From Polytrichum commune (lineage: Eukaryota; Streptophyta; Polytrichopsida; Polytrichales; Polytrichaceae): a DNA stretch of 64,000 nucleotides. The position numbers and the translations under genes were made by a program. The notes below the pieces were generated by a model, which was given only the letters and a program-made list of their open reading frames with translations, did not search any database and was not told the origin of the DNA. Location of the stretch: contig OX485805.1 of the NCBI GenBank assembly GCA_950295325.1, forward strand, positions 18,525,501 through 18,589,500, written 5' to 3'. Of the stretch, positions 35,157 to 48,599 are shown piece by piece. Each line of letters starts with the position of its first letter. The first letter of the stretch is position 1.

Positions 35157-35777
35157 CGGGGAGAACCGGCAATTAGTTATAGATGAACCGGTTGAGTTTG
35201 AGAAATAACCGGTTGAAGTTCAAGACTTCATGAAATTTACCGATCGGTTTAGAGGAATTTATAGAATATACCCCAATTTAACAAGAAAATGGTAGAACCG
35301 TGAGGCTCTGTCCTTTACTATGAAAGACTACAATTGTAGTTGTCCACTTTGCTCATGCCAATCCATGGCTATTTACTATACCAAACCTTTCTTGGATTTT
35401 GTGCACCTTCTTCTCAAATGCGGGTCAAGGATTGAAGCTACTCATTTATCACCCGAATTTTTTTAAATAAATAATCAAGAACTACCGAAATAACTATAGT
35501 TAACTAGATTTCTCTCAATGTATTTTAGGGAGCAATTATATACATAACTATAGTTAACATCCACATTAAATAAAGTGGACCAAAAATAACAAGAACAAGT
35601 AACGTCCAAGTGTGAACACAAAGTGGTTAGAAAATTTGCTCTTGAAACAAAGAAATTGATGCATAGTCTCTGTCCTACAGACAAAGCCAATAAAGGAAAA
35701 CCGGAGAATGCCATCATGTAACTGGTTACACTTGCAAACACTAGGATCTCAACCGATAATGCCCAAAAATCTTCCCG
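35157..35777. mobile_element. Family C copy 4 with a family D fragment inside
   Basis: Left CGGGGAGAACCGGCAATT, right ATGCCCAAAAATCTTCCCG, the same orientation as the copy at 6643. The family C body is broken between about 35290 and 35690 by unrelated DNA. That insert includes 35494-35570, with two CTATAGTTAAC palindromes around a TGTATTTTAGGGAGCAAT block, an inverted piece of the element at 8204-8739. Confidence 0.6.
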
Positions 35778-36249
35778 AGCACTGTATCAAAGGGCTAGGA
35801 CTCTATGTTTCCCGACAATTTAAATCTAAAAAAGTACCAAATTAATACTGCATTCTTGCCCCTTTTTGTGGACAAGCAACCGGATTCCTACAAACACCCA
35901 CCTTAGCTTCGAGTTGAACTAGCAAGCTATAAATCTCCTCCGCCAACTTGAGGCCCAACATTTGGAGTATTATCCTCGTCAACGGCGACTATTTGTGTGA
36001 CTATGTGGTGGGTGCAGGCTCCATGGATAAGAACAAAACATGGAGTTGCAGGGTACTTAGAATTTGGGAATGTGATATTTAGTGTCACTTACTATTTGGA
36101 ATTATGCAATGCTATAATTGTTTATTATACATCTCATTTGTTTTACCAACACAGGTCGAATTCGTTGTTTGGACATTATAGAACATTAACATCTTTGCGT
36201 GGTGAAAATTTACATTAATGATACAAAGATGTACTAGGAATGTGGTGTA

Positions 36250-36874
36250 CAGTAGCACCATAGTTGGTTCGTGCACCTCGAAACAAATGTTTGTTTGTTT
36301 TTTGAAAAATAAGGTTCGTCAACTAAAAATATTATTTTGTGAAGTTTCGTCAGTCCTATAATTTTAAAAGATTTAATTCGTTTTTTTGGTAAGGTCCAGT
36401 AGTGTTGGAAGTAGGTTGTTGTTTTTTTTCATTCATTCGTGGCGATTTCTTGGTCTTAAACCTAAGTATCCACCTTAACCTTACTTAGTGTGGCTCTTGT
36501 TTGTCTTTGCACAGTGTAATATGTGTTAGGTCTTTTTGTAGGTATTTGCACTTTGACATGTGTGAGAAGAGTGTTAGAAATGGCACCAAAACAACGACAG
36601 GTTGATTTTGCTTTGATCCCTATTAGCAAGGAGGAGAGGGAGATGGATATAGAAAGAGAGTTTGCCGCTTTGAGTGAGTAGGGTGCCGAGCCATTAACGC
36701 GTTAGCATGCAACCTCTTATGGCACGTTGATGTGGTTGGAGCTTAGAAGAGTCCAAAATTTTCACAAATTAGTTTTTTTCCTAATATAATTTTTCACTTA
36801 TTCGTTTGATTGGGTTCATAATTTTTGATTTTTTTTGGGAATTATTTTTGCACAAACCGGCTATGGTGCTACGG
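36250..36874 (+). mobile_element. Internal-deletion derivative of a pogo-like element
   Basis: Terminal repeats CAGTAGCACCATAGTTGGTT and the inverse of CCGTAGCACCATAGCCGGTT, flanked by TA (36248-36249, 36875-36876). At 36580-36681 it keeps the first 33 codons of a transposase (KQRQVDFALIPISKEEREMD) that align with the start of the enzyme at 54020 (about 19 of 31 residues identical by eye), ending at a TAG. The rest of the gene is gone. Confidence 0.85.
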
Positions 36875-37284
36875 TAACTCATAATAAAATAGTAGTGTAA
36901 CATGTAACATCATGAAATAACACAAAGTGCAACATTGTGATGCTAAAATTGATGATGCATACATGGGACACGAATAATCTCCCAAAGTTGCACACATTTT
37001 GCAAAGCTCAAATTTTCTAGGATTTTTTTGTTCAAATTTTATAACAATATGTAAAAATTGGTGAGAATAAATACATGTATAAAGATTAATTTAACACATA
37101 TAACATGTACGAAAAAATGTTCACTATTTACCATGAAACACGAACCTCTTGATATTAGGCTTTTGAGGTCACTGTTTTTTTCTAGTGTCAAATTACATGA
37201 ATGAATTTTAATACTGCCATTGATACTGCCACTGCAACCACCATAGCCAAAGTTTATGTTGCCATGCTTCAAGCTCTCTTTGGC

Positions 37285-37580
37285 AAAGTATGCATCACAT
37301 GAAGGCCATCGCAATGTCGCACAAGAACAAGCGAAGAGCCATGCATGACATCCACAAGACCTTTGTAATTTCAGTTCAAGGTTAATAACATTGGTTTGGG
37401 TTGGATTGCAAGCACTTGTGATTGATGCGTGTCACATGTGAGAAGGTGTGTGTCACATGGAGGCCATCGCATTGTTGCACGAGATCAAGGAAGGAACAAT
37501 GGGTGACATTCGTAGGAGCCCCTTAATTTCACGTCACAATTAGAATCATTGGTTTGGATTGAATTGCAAGTGAAATGGAT
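37285..37580 (+). repeat. Diverged tandem duplication, about 150 bp
   Basis: Two units (about 37285-37430 and 37436-37580) share CACATG-AGGCCATCGCA, TGTYGCACRAGAWCAAG, TGACATYC and ATTGGTTTGGRTTGRATTGC. No coding function recognised. Confidence 0.6.
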
Positions 37581-38393
37581 TTTGGTGCAAAATCATTTGC
37601 TTGGGGTGGGAGCAACAACCACAAATCTTTTGCTACACATTCATTATCCCAAATTCTTCAAAGCTTTGAGTTATTAATTCATGTTGCATGCATGTTTGTG
37701 GAACCATTTCATCCACAAAAGGTGGTAGAATTGTATGTGAATTCAAGAGCGTGAAGGCAAAGTTCATGACACGCAATAAATCCCAAGACTTCAAGTTGAG
37801 TTATGGTGCCAACTTCGCTTACCCCTTCAACAACAAAGTCTAAGACATTCAACAAAAATCTCAACCATGAAGACTGGATGCTTCCATAAACCCCTATAGT
37901 GGCATGAGGATGCATCACTACAATTATTACAATTCAAAGGAACTACCTCTTTGATAAACCCAAAATAAAATGAAAGCCATAAAAATTTCAAAGAACAACA
38001 ACGACCTTGACTTTTTAGAGAGATTTGACATATGGTGACCCTCAAACCAAAATTTGGACGCCCACCACCCCACTTCTTAAACTTGACGCATGTCCACTCT
38101 CAAAAAAACCCACATGAGTGGTAATATTCCCAACCTCTCATTTCACGAAGCTAAAACATTTCAAGGCTGGGATTATGTAGGTAAGGAGGGGAAACAACAT
38201 TGAAATGAATTTTGAAACACACATTGCATCTTCAACATGCCAATTTTTTTGACCTACATGTGGTTTGATCTCTGAAGGTAATTTTCTTTCACAATGTGCA
38301 GTGACCTTCAGTGATCATCTTTGCACATCAACTCAACTATGGTTTTTCAAGTTCATCAAGCCCTCTCAAAGTCTTTGCTCTCTGCTTCCTAAA

Positions 38394-38425
38394 CGCCCCC
38401 TAAACCCTAAACACTAAACCCTAAC
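38394..38425. repeat. Interstitial telomere-like run
   Basis: CCCTAAACCCTAAA plus degenerate ACTAAACCCTAACC, the plant-type telomere unit. Smaller runs occur at 9224 (AGGGTTTAGGGTTTAGGG) and 34606. Confidence 0.6.
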
Positions 38426-38610
38426 CCCCCTAATGCCTGAACCATGAAGGTAAATTGTTAAGAGAAAAAAATAACACGTAATAAAGGTAAAATGGATTGA
38501 GGTAATTCTACTACTGTTGTTTATGGTATTTAATGTCACTTACTATTTCAAATTACACAATGCAATTACATCTTAGAATAGACTTTAATTTTTTACTTTC
38601 AAAGGTTGTA

Positions 38611-39747
38611 CACCCTAACCTTGATAATGTCACACCCTCCGTTTCACCAAAAAGTGTGATATAAACAAGGTGTGACATACTTGATAATGTCACATTTTGT
38701 GCATAATGTGATATTATCAAAAAAATGTAGAAAATCAAAATATAATTACAATTTTTAAAAAATAACAAATACGAGACTTCAATGTTTTTTAATGTAAAAT
38801 CTAATTCAAAATTATGAATAACAACAAGAGCACATCATAATGTGTCATTGAGATCAGGTAAAGACCTCTCACTAGAGACAAAGAAGCTTCTAATGTCACA
38901 TTGTTTTGTTGATGTTAGATGTGCAACACCAATTCTAATGAGTTTGTCATGGATTTTTTCCATTTCTAACAACTCATGAGTGCTGAAAATCTGAGAACCT
39001 TGGCTAGCCATAAAATTCAAAACATCTTTAGCATATTTTTGTGCATCGCTTAGCTTCACTACTTTAGATTCATCATCACTGCTATCAACAATCAATGGGT
39101 CCACTTCCATGGAATCAAGAACATGTTCGCCATCTTGCACTAATTGCACAAGCTCCTCAGTAGAAAATTCCACCTCAAAATCATCTTCACCTTCCATGTT
39201 TATGTACTCCAAAGGACAAAGCTTTTCTACAGGCTTGCCTTCGACATCCAAACCCAAATTTAATGCGGCGATGAGTCTACCCAATTCCAAAGTTGCTTCC
39301 TCCATTTTGGACTTCATACGTTCATCAAGATCGTTTATATCTGCATTCCACTCTGCAGGCAATATGGCGGACTTTCTCCAACAATTTCTAATGGTTTGAT
39401 CATCTAATTTGAAATTACACAAGGCATCCCACTATGCTGAAAGCATTGAATGAGAGCTCATTCAATGACCCCCAATATGCTTTGCTTTAGCCCATGCTCA
39501 CCCATGAACAATAATATCAAACCCATGCCCACCCATTATAATATCGAACCCATGCCCACCCATACAATCCATCCATACTTGATATTATCACATTTACACT
39601 ACGGATTTTGAAAAAAAATAGTGACATTATCAAGGGTGATAGGGATAATAACGAGGGAGTTTTACACTATGAAAATCGGTTTCAAACTTTTAGGTAACAA
39701 TATCAAGGTGTTCTATTAACAAGGGTGACATTATCAAGGTTAGACTG
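38611..39747. mobile_element. Tigger/pogo-like deletion derivative, copy 1
   Basis: Ends CACCCTAACCTTGATAATGT and (inverse) CAGTCTAACCTTGATAATGT, flanked by TA (38609-38610, 39748-39749). It contains only the C-terminal part of a transposase on the minus strand. A 1045-bp sister copy is at 49176-50220. Confidence 0.88.
38835..39422 (-). pseudogene. Tigger/pogo-like transposase, C-terminal part only
   Basis: 195 open codons. Near the start, FKLDDQTIRNCWRKSAILP is the TI.NCW.K.GI.. signature that follows the DDE domain in Tigger/jerky transposases. An acidic tail follows (SMEVDPLIVDSSDDESKVVK) with a C-terminal STKQCDIRSFF. The DNA-binding and catalytic domains are absent, so it cannot transpose by itself. 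The frame is intact although the element is defective. Confidence 0.8.
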
Positions 39748-40472
39748 TATAGGTTGTTCATATAATATACACATAACATGAATTACTTTTCTTGGTAAAA
39801 TATGACATTCTCAATAAATAACTATAGCAATGTGTAACTCTAGATAGTAAGTGACATTGCATACCATAAACGGTGTAGTGCTTCCTCTGAAGCATCCGGC
39901 AACAAGCAAAACTAAACCATGGTATATGGGAAAGAAACATGACAACAAGGACTGAGATTTAAACTGAGAACATCCATTTCCTAGGGTTCCAGGATATAAG
40001 AGGAGTGACCGTAAAGAGGGTGATATTACGGAGGTTAGGGTGTAGTGCAAAGGTCAGAAATCTCTGTATCAGTTGGAAGTGCACACAACAAATATATATG
40101 TACGTACTTGCCCTACATCTTAGATTTGCTACTACTTATGTGCAGCACTCGTGGTTAAGAAGTTAAAGGAGTGTATCTAGGTGTAAAGCTTGGATTCCAG
40201 GAAGGAAAAGTAATGTAAATTATTCTCTGGCTCATCATTAGGTGGGAGCAGATGGAAGGTCGCGTCCACCGTCGATGGAGCCGGTTGCTTGCTGGGTCAC
40301 TTGTGCACAAGACCAGGGACTCAAACCCAAAGTAGATAATCCTATATTTAAGTTAATACCTACCAAATTTCATGATGGCACCAAAATTGCCAACGACCAT
40401 GAGAAAGACACAAGGTAACAAACAAAGAAGAAAACAACATGAGTCGTACCCTTCGGGGAGCTCCTTACAGCA

Positions 40473-40745
40473 CCCCACCACACAAAGGGACCCAGTATCT
40501 AGAAAGATGTAGATGGTACCATATCCACCTATATGTGAGAGTACGACATCTACCTAGCACCTAGATATTGGGACTGAAGCCATGAACTAAGTTGAGGTCG
40601 CCTGTGAAACCTCTGATGAAAGAACGAACATGTGTCACAAAGCCCAAGAGCCACACCACACGGAGGCCCAATATCTAGGAACTGTATAGATGTTTGTATA
40701 GGTGAAACTAGAACATCTCCCAGAGTCTAGATTTTGTGACATAGG
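40473..40745. repeat. Two copies of a short fold-back repeat
   Basis: Units near 40473-40590 and 40655-40745 share CACCACAC..GG.CCCARTATCTAG, GTAGATG and an inverse CTAGATATTGGG-type end; a third unit is at 41628-41740. Each folds on its CCCAATATCTAG ends. Confidence 0.5.
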
Positions 40746-40982
40746 TGGCCACGAGCTGGGTCCACCCGATGCCCATCATCTCACGTAATTTCCATCAGAA
40801 AAGAGATTGTGGCACACCTTTTAAAACTTTCGAGGACAATCTACATTGAACCACACGACAAGCATACGACATTTTCTCTTACTAACATTGGATGTGCCTC
40901 AATGCGAGGACTTGTTGATATCTTGCCGCTGGGAATTAGGAGGGAAGTTTTCAGGCCCATGTGACACCACCGACGCAATGTC

Positions 40983-41532
40983 CGGGGAGATTTTGGAGCA
41001 TATTTTCCAGTCAAGGTCCTAGTGTTTCCAAGTCCAACTGGTTACATGTTGTGGTCTTTTGGTTTTTCGTTTATCAATTTGAGGCATAATAGAGTTATCC
41101 TTTAACTCAAAGGAGTTTGGTAGGGAGTTTCTTACAAAACCTTCCATGTTTGGCAAGCTTGAGGTGCATGCGTCGGAGGTCGTGTGGAGGTTTGAACCAA
41201 TAACATTCTACATGAGGGAATTGAGGGTCAAACTCATTTTAGCAATGCATGCGGTGCTAAAATGAGTTTGACCCTCAATGAACCGATATAGAATGTTATT
41301 GGTTCAAACCTCCACACGACCTCCGACACATGCACCTCAAGCTTGCCAAACATGGAAGGTTTTGTAAGAAACTCCCTAACAAACTCCTTTGAGTTAAAGG
41401 ATAACTCTAATAATATTCTATAAATTCCTCTAAAATTCTTGGTAATCTTCCTAAAGACATCTTGAACTCCAACCGGTTATTTCTCAAACTCAACCGGTTC
41501 ATCTGTAATTAACTAAGCACCCGGTTCTCCGC
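40983..41532. mobile_element. Family C copy 5 carrying a long hairpin
   Basis: Left CGGGGAGATTTTGGAGCAT, right CCGGTTCTCCG. A 320-bp inverted duplication (41090-41409) occupies the position of GGGGTATATTCT in copy 1. Confidence 0.65.
41090..41409. repeat. Long perfect-length hairpin, 155-nt arms, 10-nt loop
   Basis: The left arm 41090-41244 and right arm 41255-41409 have equal length and are almost fully complementary. A single clear bubble lies around ACATGAGGGAATTG versus ATATCGGTTCATTG. The loop is ATGCATGCGG. The right arm aligns with the open frame at 21763-22065 (TGGAAGGTKTTGTA, GAGTTAAAGGATAACYCTAA). A transcript through it would be an hpRNA/miRNA-precursor-like duplex. Confidence 0.9.
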
Positions 41533-43769
41533 GTTCATTGCACTGACGACACTCAAAGAGAATGAAAGGAATTTAGTCACACCTCAATCCCAAGGAATCT
41601 CCCCCACACATATACTTCATATACCACCGTCCCACACCACACATAAGGGCCCCAATATCTACGCCGTGTGTAGATGGTGCTATGGGTGCAGGTGGTATAT
41701 CTGCCAGTCTTCTAGATATTGAGACAGAGGTTAGGATCGCTCTAGCGCAGCAGCGCCAGAGCCCCAGTACTGCGCACCATAAAGCCCGTTTCGTGGTCCT
41801 CTCACAACCCACCACTTCCTCTAGTCATTAGTGTTGTCTTAAGCCTCCCATCCCACCACCACCTCATCATCATGTGTGAAGAAGATGTGACATCCCATGC
41901 GCCGACAGATGATCTGTCTATACTTTTCAGAGTTGTTTTCAGAGTTGGTAGGCCAGTTACTTGTTGCAAACATGCAGGGCAATGATGAATGATCTACCCA
42001 AGTTAAGCCTACTTGGTGAGGGAGCATCATCAGTGATCAGGGGGTGCAGTTTGATCGATCCAGTTGGTTTAATTTGGTGCAGGATGGGGGCCGGCGAGAG
42101 GGAGGGATAGCCAGTTACGCGGTGCATAGACAAGCTCGTCTGTTCGTGAGCTGTGCATTTGGAGTGGTGCAGAAGGCACAACAAGGGGCGTCCTGGGGCG
42201 AAAATTGAAAAATGGGCGTGCAAAGCATGAAGGGCAGTGATGATGATCTATTGAGTGCTTTGATGAGTTGATGGGGTGCAGGATGGGGTGGGGCTAGTCA
42301 GTTACCGTAAGTAGTAGCTAGAGAGGCTCAGATGTGCTTGAGATGTACATTTGGGAGTGTTCTGGGGCGAATTGGATGCGTGGGATCCCTTTGCGATGAT
42401 GATGCATGGTGGTGACCTCCTGGTGTGGTTTCCTGAGGAATAGACAGTCTCTGACTTCTCGCATGGTATGCGTCAGAAGAGTGGGTTGTGAAAGTAAGTA
42501 GTGCGCGACAAACGGCCCGGGGAGGCGCTTGACATGCGGGAGATCAGAGACTCTCTTTTCCTTTGGTTTCTATTTTGATTACAAGTTTGCTTAATTTCCA
42601 TCAACGGAGGAGGAGCTACTTCTATCATCTTCTTCTACGGAGTACAGCAACTCGATGAGCCGGCATGCAACCCAGTAGCAGTGAGCACCTACTCGAGGAG
42701 GTTGGTTGGGTGCTTATTGCTAAGGTCTAATGCTTCGTTGCTGCCAGCAGTTTAATATTATGTAAAATGTTTGCAATTGAGAGAAAATTCCGTGTCTGAT
42801 TAGGCGTCAGGATAGTAACTGGCACTTGTGTTATTCAAGTTTTGGTGTACTGGAGCGGCAAGAATTGCCTTGAAACAGTTGACACGGTCCCTAGGCATCT
42901 GCAAGACTGATGTAACTATCTCCACGTCATTTTTGGAGTGGACGATACTCTACTTCGACCTTGGTGAGTGTGGCTGGAGCCTAGTCATGCGGCTTGATGA
43001 TCCATGATTAGATTCGTCTAAGTTCTTTGAAGTGACACTGGAGGATATTAACCGAAACTTGAGGCACACCGAATTGCCCACAATAACCTTCTAACTTAAA
43101 TTCAGAGAGTCACATGATCATGTTGTGCTGCTTCTGGATCTAAGTAACTGGGGACAGACAGGTGCAGCACTTTGTTGACCCAATTGCCCAAACCTACTCT
43201 GTCGATGTGGCAGTCCCATAACTCTGCACGAGCAGAAAATTCATTTTGGGATTTCTGTCAGCTCAAGTGCAGACACATGTGAATTAAGGGACTTGATAAA
43301 TTGCTGATTCCTACTTACCATGACCCCATCTTTGAGCAGCTAGTGTGAACCACCTCCAGTGGAACTTTTCATGGTGGAATCACGTTTGGAAATCGCAGTG
43401 CATCTGGGCCCAGCTTACAGCATAGCCTTAATGCAGATCTGCGTAGTCGAATTTGGGGCCAATTTGTGACTTCCACTGACAATCTGCCATGCAACTCCAG
43501 TGTCTAGTCGTGTATGTACCTGAGTCTACCCTGAAGTGTGGATAACCTCAATTGCAGATCATAGAGTGAACAAGTTTGTTGATAAGGTCTAGTTCCCTAG
43601 TGGGCTTATCCATGTTTGTACGTGATCCATGACTTGATATTATCATCATTGGCACAACTTATAAGGTAAGGGGGCCTAAAATTAACACTTATAGCTAAGC
43701 ACCTTAGACTTAATAGGGCATTTTTAGCAATTAACAAGAATCGAGGCTGTAGCTAATTTTTTTGTCATA
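41533..43769. other. GC-richer region without a recognised gene
   Basis: Contains the third short fold-back repeat (41628-41740). It then has sequence of higher GC with many start and stop codons in all frames and plausible splice sites, but no frame I can support. It may hold noncoding exons or a promoter region. Confidence 0.35.
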
Positions 43770-43990
43770 AATTTTTGAAGCATGCTCATATGAATATCTT
43801 CTTCTTTATCAAAGTGAAGAATAGTTTTTTGCTTATACTGTGATCGTGTAGGCTCCTGAGTTCTGTTGAACACTATTGAGCTTAGAATAGTTAACAAATT
43901 TTGAGCACATCTTTCAATATCTTTTAAGCACATGTATTTTGGGTGTCCGTTCTTTAGATCCACTCCCAAACACACGCCACTCAATTATAG
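43770..43990 (-). repeat. Dispersed repeat H, reversed
   Basis: Landmarks on the minus strand: GGACACCCAAAATACATGTG, AAAGATATTGAAAGATGTGC, TTCACTTTGATAAAGAAG, CATATGAG. Confidence 0.6.
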
Positions 43991-46900
43991 GTATCCTACT
44001 TTAGATAAGTAACCAAATTAGGCCTGTGTACCTTGAGCGTTGTGCCCAATAAACCTTGCAACCTTGATTGGAAGGGGAACAAAAGAGAGTAAGGTAGTAG
44101 TTAGTAGCACTATCAATTGATAGAATGATTTTGTGAACTTGTGTTTTGTGAACTTGTGTTTTGTGAACTACGCCATGGAATTTGACAGTGTATGGAATAG
44201 TTGCCATCAACAAAGCTGATCAGTGATAGGTTAATACTAATGTTTGCAGACAGAAATAGGTTTGCAAGTTTTGACTAGAGAGTAGGATATTGGGTGTGTA
44301 TATTGTGGTGACAGTTGAAATATGAAACCCAATTGTAAGCCCCATGTGAGCATTGTAAAAAAATTCAATCCTTCAACAGACATGTTTTTCGTTCTTTGTT
44401 TAAGCTCTATTTTCATGCATTAAAGGATACCCTTTTTCCTATTCCGGAATTGAATAATCAACATATTTTTCATGCCCTCATTTTTGAAGAGGAAACTATC
44501 ATCACTCACCAACTTTGACATTTTCAAGTAGGCAAATTGCTTCAAGTGGCACGGAGGCTTTTACTGATGAGATCGGCTTCAGGTTGTGACTTCTACATAT
44601 TCAGCAAATTTGGCTTTTGACACTCACACTTGTGGACTATTTTATTTTTTGGACAAAGGCCAGGCTTGACTTCCTGAAGATCGTTATGGAGTTGAGGATT
44701 GAGTGGCCTTGGTATGTAGTTGTAGGTGATGAGATTCATATGCTCATACAATTAAGGTACTTGACCACAAGCTCGAAGATAAGTGTTAAAAATGAGTTTT
44801 ACTATTATTAAAAGAACTTTTCAGAGACAAAATTGAAAAGTCAAATAGGCAGTGCCAAATATGAATGACAACAAGTTTTGGGAAGTGAGCATATATATAG
44901 TGTCCCATTTCTTGTGAGTTGGTCAACAAACTTGTAAGAGCATATTAGACACAGTACAGTATGCATGTATCCAATGTGCATGCAACCCGTATGACCCATG
45001 CAATAGAAAATATCTTTTGTACACCTATAATTCTTCTATCCACATCCCTACCATAAGCTTGCATCTCAAAATGTGTCATTCCAGATACACAGTAATACCC
45101 AGGTTATACTAGATGCTTGTCTCCAAACATCATAACTGCTCCTCTTATCTTCACTTATTCAAACTGAAGTGGTGACTTCATTCAGCTGACCTTGACTTAT
45201 CTGCAAGGGCCTAAATGTGCCCTGGTCCTGCACAGAATATGTACTTGTTTTTTTGGGCCCTTACAATGTCACACAATGTGTGTTCAAAGCAACCCAAAAT
45301 AAATAAATGTACCTTGTTATCTATTTTTCAAGCAAATGTAACACAAATAAAACGGGACACGGAAACCCAAAGAACTTTGTGCTTGAAAAGGACCAGGCTG
45401 GAGACCGACCAAGATATAACGGACCAAGTGCCAAGAACCAAGCTGGACAATGGAACCAAAGGTTAAAAAATACGCCACCGAGAACATATGAGAACCAATA
45501 AGGCCAAAGCCGTGGCATCTAGGATATCTAACCAAGGATGAGACAAAATGACCTAACACAACACATTGGTTATGCACTCCTTCAAAAAATAGTCGATTGT
45601 TCAACGTGTTAAAGAACATTTTTTCATGCATGTTTGCAAAGAACCTCTAGAGGTCCCACAACATGACAAATTGTTAAACATACCAATTGGACCTCTCCTC
45701 ACCTTTGGGTGTGGATTTTAACTTATACTTTGATAGGGTTTTTGTCCAACTTACACTCTTGTAACAGTTGGGTTCACCTACATATGGTGTGCTCTTGTAC
45801 ACAAGTTGCTAATTGGATATCAAGTTTGCAAAAACATTATATTGCATGACATCAAAAGAAATTTATTTTAAGTACTTGTACACTCAATCTAATACAAGGG
45901 TGGTAGTACAACTAAAAGATTGATAACAATTTGGATAAGACATAAATCTCGATTTGCAATGTCATAATTTGAATTTCTCCCATTGAGAATTTCCTTGAAC
46001 ATGGTTAGGCTTTTTGGCCACTTGGTTGTCCAACTCAATTTTCATGTGGTTGTTTAGAGATTGGACCTCTTGGATGCCTAGGGATTTGAGTCACTCTATG
46101 TGAACTCACAGAATGGATAATGAATCAAATGTTGGATACAAGTGGTGAAGGTTGACATGTTCATTTTATGATCTTCTTGAACTTGCAAATGAATTCTAGA
46201 CAAAAATGTGACGTGCCACTCTACATGAAGTTGCTTCATTTCAAATCCTCCTTTCAAAGCACACAACAACAATTGGAAGCAATCATTGAGCATACATTAG
46301 TCAAGGTTTGTGGGTCTCGTGTGGTCGTGACTCTTCTTATTTAGACACTCTAGTATGTGTGATTGATATAAGTCACAGGTTTTTTTTAAAGAATAAATAC
46401 AAATAATACACATGATGTCATAATGAAATTGGACTATCTGGTACAAATATAGACATAACTCTAAATAGAGGAATCTATGTTACTGCTTGAGGGAGAATCT
46501 TATATTACTTCATACCTGTTACTAGTCTTGCATCTCAATTCCTAGCATGGAACTTGAAACGAATTTCTTCCTGATTCGCAGGTTGTCAACCAGATGGAAC
46601 ATCTCCCAGTTTAATCCAACGACCAATATTATAATTGGAGTTGAAAGTGGCCACAACAGGGCCAGGACTACCTTATAGATGTAAAATACTACATGTTTCC
46701 TGCAAGCAAAGAACCAAGGTCCAACATATGGTAATCTGTAGCGTTATAGGTACCAATCATACTACTACACAACATAAGAATATCTCTATATTCACTCACT
46801 TGACGATTCATGCCTTGTTTTTTATACAATGAAACATAAAAAAAACTCTCTTGAATCTGTGAATCTGTGCACGCTGAGCTGATTATCAAGAACTCTGTCA

Positions 46901-48599
46901 ATGCCGTCACCCAGGATGCTTCATTGGTAAGTCAAGACAAACATTTTAGGACCACTAGTCATACATGCAGTTGGCAAGTGTGCCCTCTTGGCGTTGGAGT
47001 TTGGAACCATCGTACATATTAAGAATGGTTCCCATTTGTCACAATAGGCGTATTATATATAACCCTATTCCTTGACAGCCAGCAATTGGGAGGCAGCTGG
47101 CTCAGTGTCCCGAGATACACTGTCAAACTTTATCCAATCATTAGGTTTGCTTGAGATGCATGTTGGCATATTGAGCCTACGCCACCGATTAATGAGAACA
47201 TCGAGAAGAAGAAGCTACCGCATTTGTGTGCTGTGAGAAGATCGAGGTGATCTATATATATATATATATACTTCAACACACTTTCGCCCCTTCGGACGTT
47301 GTCAGCTTTAGTACTGTTCTCCCTCTTTAGTATGACACGTTTGGGAAACACACAAAAAAAAGTCATGTTATCAAGGTTTTGTCTTCTCATTAATATGTGA
47401 CACTAATAATCATATCTAGTGTAGTTGTGGGGAGCGATTAGGAAAATCTTAAATATGATGTCTCGTACTTTGTGAAATAAAGTCATACAGTTCATGAAAT
47501 TGATTTTGTGAAGTTATGAATATGAGTACCAAATCATGAAATTATTCACAACATGTAGTGAAGTTGGTTAAGATTTCAAGTTAAATTGGTTATTATATGG
47601 TGAACTTGGTTTAAGATTTCAGTGAAATGGGTAGAACTTATTGCTAAATTGGTATTTAAAATCATGAAATTGAGTTTTCATTTCTATCGATTCATCTTAC
47701 CAAAGGAGTATTACACTCATACACCTTACAAGTGGACTTCACACCACTTAGGTAAACACATCCATCATAGATAAGAAGCTCCAGTCGAAACAAGTCCTCT
47801 TATAGTTTGAAAGTCAAGTCATTCCAACTACACCCATGTAGTCTAATTTGGGGACTCTAATACCATTTTTCAAGTCAAATGGTCTGGTAACCAAAAAAAC
47901 AATTGTACTTAGAATAACTCGCAACACCATTTCACCTTTATAATAGATGGATTTACCTAGACACCACAAAGACACCATGTACCGGAATATTTGTATAAGG
48001 ATGTTTGAAGTCACCTATTTCAAACACTTTGGCAAATGTGTGTGCTTAGAGTGAACTGGTTAATATGCCAATTATATCCTCGGATTGGGCAAACTGGATC
48101 AATTACAAAGCCATGTGACACAAAGTATCTAAATCACATCTCAATTTTTTTTAAGCTGGAATATGCACGAACCCATTGTGCCCAATATACCCCATCCATA
48201 TGTGCTTCGGGCCATGTAGATCATGCCCAACCTCTTGCATGGGATAAGGTGCTTCCTTCATATCTTATTATGACCTTACTTGAACCTCATGATTATGATT
48301 ATGTGGGACCACAAGTGACATGCCACACTTGCTTATACCGACTTCTATATATAAATTGAAATAGAGTATGATAGAGGCAAGTCCATGGTCTTACGTAACA
48401 TAGTGGAGCTTCTATTCACTTGTCTTCAACGCAATACACTATGTGGTGGATGTGTCGTTTGTGCACATGCGGCATGCTAATGTCTTTATTTCATTTTGGA
48501 TATTTTTTAGAACCATTTAACATATACTTGTGTCCGTAATACCTTAAATCATTATTAAAGGAGGTTACCATAGATGCTTTTATGGGTTGGTGTGGATGT
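43991..48599. other. No recognised gene; one possible exon
   Basis: 46862-46926 reads VHAELIIKNSVNAVTQDASL in front of a consensus GTAAGT donor and may be a real exon of an unrecognised plus-strand gene. 44617-44760 (VDYFIFWTKARLDFLKIVME) is another coding-like piece. I could not link them. A (TA)9 run is at 47256-47273. Confidence 0.25.

Larger units (their letters stand above)
38509..39880. mobile_element. Family F (CACTA-like) copy split by a Tigger-like element
   Basis: Left CTACTGTTGTTTATGGTATT and right (inverse) CACTACACCGTTTATGGTAT, both continuing GTCACTTACTAT. The Tigger-like derivative 38611-39747 lies inside; without it the copy is about 235 bp. Another family F fragment occurs at 36068-36115. 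Confidence 0.65.

Noticed and set aside
40300-40345. B box-like GGGTTTGAGTCCC on the minus strand
   Set aside because: No A box at the right distance and no T-run; left out as a SINE or tRNA.
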